A DNA stretch of 64,000 nt, from the NCBI RefSeq assembly GCF_047511655.1, contig NC_133394.1, forward strand, positions 144,125,343 to 144,189,342, given 5' to 3'. Made by a program: the position numbers and the translations under genes. Position 1 is the stretch's first letter; the number at the start of each line of letters is the position of its first letter. Of the stretch, positions 57,075-64,000 are shown in pieces. The DNA comes from Castor canadensis (lineage: Eukaryota; Chordata; Mammalia; Rodentia; Castoridae). The notes under the pieces are model-generated. The model made no database searches. It was not told the DNA's origin and saw only the letters and a list, made by a program, of their open reading frames with translations.

Positions 57075-57125
57075 ATTCAATTAAGTGAAATTAAGTGAAA
57101 AAGAGTTCAATTAAGTGAAAAAGAA
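57075..57125 (+). repeat. Tandem AATTAAGTGAAA repeat
   Basis: Three imperfect copies of (TTC)AATTAAGTGAAA(AAGAG) in intron 7. A local tandem duplication with no evident function. Confidence 0.85.
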
Positions 57126-57144
57126 TAATTGAGTACCTTCCCTT

Positions 57145-57320
57145 GGGTAGGTATGCACTGCTAGCTTTCAAATTATTTCACTTCTTATGACCACCTTTGT
57201 AATGTAGATAACATTGCTCACATACTATAGATAAGGTAACTGAGACTATGAGAGGTTAAATGTTTTACTCAGTTTCCTATATGTTACGTGATAAAGCCCA
57301 GTTTTATGTGATTCTTTATT
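57145..57320 (+). mobile_element. MIR SINE remnant
   Basis: AATTATTTCACTTCTTATGA, ...ATAGATAAGGTAACTGAGAC, TATGAGAGGTTAAATGTTTT, GTTACGTGATAAAGCCCAG. Confidence 0.6.
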
Positions 57321-57399
57321 ATATGTAAGGCATGGTAAGATGGACAACTGAGATGAAATCACTGTTTTATAGAAGTGCAACCTCATATCAGAATCTCTT

Positions 57400-57509
57400 T
57401 GAGTATTCTTTATGACTTCTTACATTAAAACAGCCTTGGGTATTCCTTAAAAATGCAGATTTCCTGGGTCCAATGTCACAACTACTACAAGAGACTAAGT
57501 TTTGAGCTT

Positions 57510-57556
<47 letters not shown>

Positions 57557-57602
57557 GCACTATATGAATGATTTAAAATCTGCATGTTTGAGAACCACTG
57601 GA
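57400..57602 (+). mobile_element. hAT-Charlie-like remnant with (GT)n insertion
   Basis: TATTCCTTAAAAATGCAGAT, TTCCTGGGTCCAATGTCAC, and AAATCTGCATGTTTGAGAAC then CACTGG at the right. The sequence is split by the GT microsatellite at 57,512-57,553. Confidence 0.5.
57512..57553. repeat. (GT)n microsatellite, 21 units
   Basis: An uninterrupted GT run of about 42 bp in FBXL5 intron 7, about 120 bp before exon 8. Confidence 0.97.
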
Positions 57603-57677
57603 TTATGTTAACTTGTTGTCTTTTGCTTATTTAACTGAAAGTCTGCAGATCTTCACAGTGACTTTTTCCCTTTGTAG

Positions 57678-57760
57678 GTTAGGCAGATTTTAGAGCTTTG
57701 TCCTAACCTGGAACATCTGGATCTTACCCAAACTGACATTTCAGATTCTGCATTTGACAG
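57678..57760 (+). CDS. FBXL5: FBXL5 coding exon 8 (residues 348-375)
   Basis: Encodes [20 protein letters not shown] then ISDSAFD plus two bases of Ser375. It holds one canonical leucine-rich repeat ([14 protein letters not shown]). Acceptor TTTGTAG; donor GTTAGT. Confidence 0.97.
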
Positions 57761-58591
57761 GTTAGTTATTTTAAAATGCTTAAATATAATAAATTCTAAG
57801 TATGGATCAGTAGAATTGTTCTGTAATTTTAATTTATTTGCATAATTGCTATTTAATCACACTGTTGTTTTTACTAATAAATCTAGATGACTGTAACTTG
57901 GTAGCACCTCCAGTTTTTTTGTCTTTTATCCATAGCTTCTTCTTAATCCAAAAGTTTTGTATCATCTTTTCATCTCTGTGATCTTGTACTGTGTCTAGAC
58001 CTTTGAGCCCTGCTTTGTAACCATCTTGAACTACTAGATGTTTCTACGATTTCACTTGGACTCTTAAGTGCCATTTGGCAAAGCTCATTTTAATTTTAAC
58101 AGTTTTTTTGGTACAGGAGCACTTCAGGCTACACTTTTTGCAGATTATACTTCCTTGGATACTACAAGCTTTCCCGTAGTGCAACCACTTTTCTTATCTG
58201 AGCATGTCCTATCACAGAGGGAGACTTATACCCTTCTTTAGCTAAGCAGAGCTTGTTTGTTCTTTACCTTCTCTATTAATCATTAGTTATTACTGGCTTT
58301 TATGTGTATATTGCCTCTCCTCTGCTGCTTCCTTTTAACATGATAAACTAGGTCTCTCCTGTCCTTATTCTCTCATGTTAGTTAGCAGTGTTATTAGTTC
58401 ATTACTACCCTTACTATCTTTTTTATCCCTGCCACTAAAAATAGTGCCTGATAATAGATATTCAATAAATGCTTGCGTAGTTACATTAGATTTTAAATCT
58501 TTCTTCTAATACTTATCTGTATACATGTAGTCAAATGCTTTTGGGAAATTTAACAATATCCACTAATAGTCTTCTTACCTCTTAATTATAG

Positions 58592-59314
58592 TTGGTCTTG
58601 GCTTGGTTGCTGCCAGAGTCTTCGGCATCTTGATCTGTCTGGATGTGAGAAAATCACAGATGTGGCTCTAGAGAAGATTTCCAGAGCTCTTGGAATTCTG
58701 ACATCTCATCAGAGTGGCTTTTTGAAAACTTCAAGTAAATTTACTTCTACTACATGGAAAAATAAAGACATTACCATGCAATCCACCAAGCAGTATGCCT
58801 GTTTGCATGATTTAACTAACAAAGGCATTGGAGAAGAAATAGATAATGCACACACTTGGACTAAACCTGTTTCTTCTGAAAATTTCACGTCTCCTTATGT
58901 GTGGATGTTAGATGCTGAAGATTTGGCCGATATTGAAGATACTGTAGAATGGAGACACCGAAATGTTGAAAGTCTCTGTGTATTAGAAACAACATCCAAC
59001 TTTGGTTGTTCCTCATCTGGTTGTTTCAGTAAGGATATTGTTGGACTAAGGACTAGTGTCTGTTGGCAGCAGCATTGTGCTTCTCCAGCCTTTACATATT
59101 GTGGTCATTCATTCTGTTGCACAGGAACAGCTTTAAGAACTATGTCTGCACTCCCAGGGACTTCTGTAGTGTGTAGAAAAGCATTAAGGACTACATTGCC
59201 TAGGGGAAATGACTTAATTTATTTTGGGAGTGAAAAATCTGATCAAGAGACTGGACGTGTACTTTTGTTTCTCAGTCTGTCTGGATGCTATCAGATCACA
59301 GACCATGGTCTTAG
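58592..59314 (+). CDS. FBXL5: FBXL5 coding exon 9 (residues 376-616, large exon)
   Basis: The largest coding exon (723 nt). It opens with a repeat ([20 protein letters not shown]). Next is the long insertion typical of FBXL5 (Ser/Thr-rich, with the conserved [18 protein letters not shown] block and a Cys-rich part [29 protein letters not shown]), and then another repeat ([18 protein letters not shown]). Compared with human, one residue is missing around [11 protein letters not shown]. The C-terminal repeats and the human Fe-S cysteines follow in exons outside the window. Acceptor ATTATAG; donor GTAAGT. Confidence 0.97.
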
Positions 59315-59531
59315 GTAAGTAATAAGTATTAAGAAATGGAAATGTGGTCATTCTCAAATGAAATATAAAAATTTTTGATCTAAGTTCTTCCTTTTGGTTG
59401 ATTTATTTTAGCAAGAGGGTTAACTAAGGTTTGTCTTCAGAGGAGTAAATCTAACTTCTGTTATCAGCATGAAGTTTCATTTCAGTACATTCAGATCCAT
59501 TTTGATATATACAAGAATGTAAGTTTTAAAG

Positions 59532-62500
59532 TTTTTTTTTTTTTTAATAAATTTTTATTAGGAAATATTCATTATATGCTGGGGGGGTGGGGATTTGTAG
59601 TGACAATTTCAAATAGACTTACATTGTACATTATTTATATTCCCCATTGTCTCTCCCCCTCAGCCTCCTTCCCACCCCACTTAAAGCAATTGCAAGAGTT
59701 AGTTCTGTTTGATACAGATATTTGAAGTCCATCAACCATATACTATCACCTTAATCTCTTTCGTTCACACTTTCCCTCCCACCAGTAGCATTTGTTGAAG
59801 AGGCTGTCTTTTCTCCACCGTGGGGATTGGGTGACTTTGTCAAAGATCAGTTGGCTATAGATGTGTGGGTTTATGTCTGGATATTGTGTTCTGATCCATT
59901 TGTCTTCCTGTCTGTTTTGTGCCAATACCATGCTGTTTTTATTGGTATGGCTCTGTAGTATAGTTTGAAGTCAGGTATTGTGATGCCTCTAGCATTGGAC
60001 TTTTTGCTCAGAATTGCTTTGGCTAATTGAGATCTTTTGTGTTTCCATATGTATTTCACGATTTTTTTTCTATTTCTGTGCAGAATGTCATTGGGATTTT
60101 GATAGGGATTGTGATGAACATGTAGATTGCTTTTGGTAGTGTGGCCATTTTCACAATGCTGATTCTACTGATCTATGAGCATGGAAGGTCTTTCCATCTT
60201 CTGATGTTTTCTTTGCGTTCTCTCTTCAGTACCTTATAGTTTTCATTAAAAAGGTCTTTGGTTTCTTTCATTAAATTTATTCTGAGGTACTTTATTGATT
60301 TTGAGGCTATTGTAAATGGGACTGTTTCCCCGATTTCTTTCTCAGTCTGTGCATTGTTGGTATATAGAAAAGCTACTGATTTCTGTATGTTAATTTTGTG
60401 TTCTGCTACTTTGCTGAGAGAGTTTATGATTTCTAGTGTTTTTTTGGTAGAGTTTTTGGGGTCTCTTAGGTATAGGATCCTGTCATGTGGAAATAGGAAT
60501 AGTTTGAATTCTTCCTTCCCCATTTGAATCCCTTTTGTTTCTTGCTCTTGTCTTATTGCTCTGGCTAGGAATTCCAAAACTATATTGAATAGGAGTGGAA
60601 AAAGCAGACAGCCCTGTCTTGTTCCTGCCTTTAAGGGGAATGGTTTCCGTTGTTCTCCACTTAGTATGATGTTGGTTCTGGGTTTGTCATATATAACCTT
60701 TATTATGTTGAGGAACATTCCTTCTATTCTTAGTTTCTTCAGTGCTTTTATCATGAAAGGGTGTTAGATTTTGTCAAAGGCTTTTTCCTGTATTTATTGA
60801 GAGGATCATGTGGTTTTTGTTCTTGTTTCTGTTTATATGCTGTATTACATTTATGGATTTACATATGTTGAACCATTCATGCATCCCTGGAATGAAACCG
60901 ACTTTGTAATGGTTTATGATCTTTTTGACATGTTGTTGAATTCTGTTTGCCAGTATTTTGTTGAGAATTTTTGTGTCTGTGTTCATTAAGGATATTGGTC
61001 TATAATTCTCTTGTGTGGTTACATCTCTGTTTGATTTTGGAATGAGTGCAATACTGGCTTCATGGAATGAGTTTGGTAGTGTTCCTTCCCTTTCTGTTTC
61101 CTGGAAGAGTTTGAGGAGTATTGGTGTTAATTCTTTGTAAAGATTTGGTAAAATCTGGCCATGAATCCATCAGGTCCTGGGCTCTTCTTTGTAGGGAGAC
61201 TCTTTATTACTCCTTCAATTTTGTTGTAAGTAATAGGACTATTTAGCTGGTTAATACCTACTTGGTTCAATCTTGGTTGATTATATACATCTAGGAATTT
61301 ATCCATTTTGTCTAAATATTCCAGTTTACTTGAATATAATTTTTCAAAGTACTCTCTAATGATTCTCTGGATTTCATTGGTTTTTGTGGTTATGTCCCTT
61401 TTCTACCTCTGATTTTATTAACTTGGGTCTTTCTTCCCTCCTCCATTTACTCATGTTGGCTTAGGGTTTGTCAATTTTGTTAATCTTTTCAAAGAACCAA
61501 CTCTTTGTTTCATTAATTGTTTGTATGCTTTGTTTAGTTTTAATCTCATTGATCTTGGCCCTGTTCTTTATTTTTTGTCTCCATCTGCTGGTTTTGGGTT
61601 TGGTCTGTTCTTGTTTTTCTAGGAGTATAAGGTATATCATTAGATTGTTTATTTGAGAGGTCTCTGTTTTTTTAATGTAAGCACTTACAGCTAAATTTTT
61701 TCCTGTAGCACGGCCTTTCCTGTGTCCCACAGATTCTGGTAGGTTGTATTTCATTTTCATTGAATTCCAGGAACTTTTTGATTTCTTCCCCATTACTTTG
61801 GTCACCCGTAGGTTTTTTAGCAGTGTGTTGTTCAGTCTCCATGTGTTTGAATATTTTCTGGGATTTCTTTTGTCATTGAGGTCTAGTTTTATTCTGTTGT
61901 GGTCTGATACAATGCAAGGAGTTTCTTCGATTTTCTTGAATTTGTTGAGACTTGCTTTGTGCCCTACAATATGATCTATTTTGGAGAAAGTTCCGTGAGC
62001 AGCAGAAAAGAATGTGTATTGCCTAGTTGTTGGGTGAAATACTCTGTAGATATCAACCTATTTGGCCTAATGTGTGGAGTAGCTCTGAAGTTTCTTTGCT
62101 GATCTTTTATCTGGACAACCTATCTATTTGTGACAGTGGGGTATTCAGGTCTCCCACTATGTCTGTGTTAGTGACTATCAGTGCTCCTAGGGCCAGTAGA
62201 GTTTTTTTCATGTAGACAGGTGCCCTTGTATGTGGTGCCTATATGCTAAGGATTGATGTTCCCTCTTGATGAATTGTTCCTTTAATTAATATGAAGTGAC
62301 CTTCATTGTCTCTCCTGATTGATTTTAGTCTGAAGTCTACTTTGTCACAGAGTATAGCTACTCCTACCTGTTTATGGGGTCCATTTGCTTGGAAAACTTT
62401 TTTCCAGCCTTTGACTCTAAGCCAGTGTTTATTTTTTTTTCAGTGAGATCAGTCTCTTGTAAGCAACATATGGTTGAGTCTTGTCTTTTAATCTAGTTTG

Positions 62501-64000
62501 CTATTCTATGTCTTTTGGTGGGGCATTGAGGCCATTTATATTCAGTGTTAATATTGAGAGGTGCTTGTTGTTTCTGGTCATTCTTGTTTAGTCTTACCTA
62601 TTCCTTGTTAATTTGACTTCTTGCTCAAAAGGGTTTTTCTTTCTTGAGTCTTCTGTCTCACACTAGTTTCTTCTTCTACATGTAAATGTCCTGTAAGTAT
62701 CTTCTGTAGTGCTGGCTTGTTGTAGTACTTGTCACAAATTCCTTTAGTTTTTCCTTGTTGTGGAAGGTTTTAGTTTCTCCTTCATTTAGGAAGGATAGTT
62801 TTGCTGGGTATGCTAGTCTAGGTTAACAGTTGCTTTCTTTCAGGGCCTGAATTATGTCTTTCCATGACCTTCTTGCATTTAGAGTTTGAGAAATCTGCTA
62901 TTCTGGCGTGTTTGCCTTTGTATGTAACTTGTCTTTTTCTCTTTTGCAGCTTTCGGAATTCTTTCTTTGTTCTGTATGCCAAGTGTTTTGATTATGATGT
63001 GTCTGGGGGTGTTTCTTTTTTGGTCCTGTTGGTTTGGTGTTGTAAGGTTCCTTTACCTGTGTGACTCTATCTTAAGGTTAGGGGAGTTTTCTGCTATTAT
63101 TACATTGAATAGGTTGGCAGTGCCTTTAGTTTGTATCTCTTCTTCTTCTACACCCATGGTTTATAGGTTTGGTCTTTTCGTGGTGTCTCAGATATCTTGC
63201 ATGTTCCATTCGTATTGTCTTAGGATTCTTTTATGATCATTTACTGTTTGGTGTAATTCCTCTACTTTGTCTTCCGCTCATGATACTCTATTTTTAACTT
63301 GCTTCACTCTGTTGGCCTAGCTTTCAATTGTGATATTTATTTGGAATATTGAGTTGTTTATTTCGGATTATTTGTCAGGGTTTCCATATCTTTATTGGTT
63401 TCTTCTTTCATATCTTGGATAGTCTTCTTAATTTTATTCATCTGTTTGTCTGTATTCTCTTTTGAGCTCATTTAATTGTTTATTAACATTCTCTTTGAAG
63501 TCATATACTAACTTTTGTGTTGCTTCTTTGAGGTCGTTAGTCATTTTTACTATTGTTTTTTTGAAATTCATTATTTTTTAACCATGGTGGAATTGGCTTT
63601 TGTTTCATTCTGAGTTGAGATTTAATGCATCTGGAGTTGTTTTTAGTTAGGGTTTTGGTCCCTTACACCCCTTTAGTTGGGGTTTTGAATTTTTTCTCCT
63701 GGTACTCCCAGCAGTGTTCCTCAGACAGAGGTATGCTGGATATGTTACCCCTTGCAGGGTTCTTGTTGTGGTGTTCATTACCTCTTTTCTTTCCTCTGGA
63801 GTTTGTGCTCTTTGATGGGGGCATGGGGACTCTCCTGCAGTCACAGTGTTGGATCTCTGTGCACTCTGGGGGGCGGGCCTCCTAGCACCAGCAGAGTACT
63901 GGATTGCCACTCCGTGGAGTAGCTGGGGTTCCAGCTCTTGGACAGGAGAAATGTGACTTTTCTGCAGGGAGGTGCAGTGTGAAGCACTGGGCTTCTGGTG
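59532..64000 (-). mobile_element. LINE-1, antisense in FBXL5 intron 9, nearly full length but decayed
   Basis: Read on the minus strand: 5' UTR beyond about 63,600, ORF1 about 63,590-62,600 (starts MNFKKTIVKMTNDLKEAT with a coiled-coil-like charge pattern), ORF2 about 62,580-59,780, 3' UTR to the T tract at 59,532. ORF2 shows typical L1 blocks: SWFFEKINKIDKP (61,461 side), [38 protein letters not shown] and [19 protein letters not shown]. The catalytic FADD box reads FPHD, and the frame is broken into at least five pieces. About 1 kb encoding the ORF2 C-terminus is absent: after DKVTQSPRWRKDSLFNKC the sequence runs straight into 3' UTR. The 5' end is outside the window. Confidence 0.9.

Larger units (their letters stand above)
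33974..64000 (+). other. FBXL5: FBXL5 gene, coding exons 1-9 (partial, continues right)
   Basis: F-box and leucine-rich repeat protein 5 is the substrate receptor of an SCF (SKP1-CUL1-RBX1) ubiquitin ligase that binds iron-regulatory protein IRP2 (IREB2) and sends it to the proteasome when iron and oxygen are sufficient. Nine coding exons totalling 1,847 nt give 615 complete codons plus two bases, ending in ...QITDHGLR. All splice sites are GT/AG and all phases agree. The predicted protein is one residue shorter than human up to this point (a gap in the Ser/Thr-rich stretch of exon 9). Domain order: hemerythrin-like iron sensor (1-161), F-box (about 202-248), acidic linker, leucine-rich repeats from about 340. 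The last about 74 residues, with the cysteines that hold the redox-sensitive [2Fe-2S] cluster in human, lie beyond position 64,000. Introns carry SINEs, MIRs and hAT/Tigger remnants. Confidence 0.97.

Noticed and set aside
57388-57585. A minus-strand frame rich in His-Thr
   Set aside because: The HTHTHT run is the translation of the GT microsatellite.
1-64000. CRISPR arrays, operons, prophage or toxin systems
   Set aside because: The window is spliced mammalian DNA. The regular repeats seen are microsatellites and SINEs.

Overview
This is a rodent nuclear genomic window and not a bacterial or viral one. It has large spliced introns with GT/AG junctions, two CpG-island promoters, and dense interspersed repeats: ID-type (tRNA-derived) and B1-type (7SL-derived) SINEs, often fused head to tail, LINE-1, MIR, MaLR LTRs and old hAT/Tigger transposons. 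The ID/B1 fusions point to a non-murid rodent. The tail type resembles what I associate with beaver or kangaroo-rat relatives, but that species guess rests on memory of SINE style, not on a search.

Layout. Positions 1-560 hold a fossil LTR interrupted by a SINE. Positions 580-940 hold a GC-rich promoter and first coding exon that I recognise as exon 1 of NCAPG (condensin I subunit CAP-G). No later NCAPG exon is visible in the following 32 kb. Positions 940-33,100 are gene-poor: SINEs, L1 pieces, MaLR LTRs, MIRs, a MER2-like Tigger element, a U2 snRNA retropseudogene (minus, about 13.2 kb) and an RPS8 processed pseudogene (plus, about 28.8 kb). Positions 33,100-34,600 are a CpG island holding the promoter and first coding exon of FBXL5. 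From 33,974 to the right edge runs FBXL5 on the plus strand, with nine coding exons that encode residues 1-616 without interruption. The last exons (end of the leucine-rich repeats and the Fe-S cysteines) lie beyond the window. The final 4.4 kb is an antisense, damaged L1 in the intron after exon 9.

Function. FBXL5 is the iron-sensing substrate receptor of an SCF ubiquitin ligase that degrades IRP2. All seven hemerythrin-domain iron ligands known from the human protein are present here. NCAPG is a mitotic condensin gene. In human the two genes lie on 4p about 2 Mb apart (recalled map), so finding NCAPG exon 1 some 33 kb upstream of FBXL5, in the same orientation, is the main anomaly. It could be a partial duplication, a rearrangement breakpoint or an assembly join.

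The second notable item is a perfect 66-bp inverted repeat with a 544-bp spacer in FBXL5 intron 1, one arm lying inside an old L1. I saw no evidence of an undescribed multigene system.
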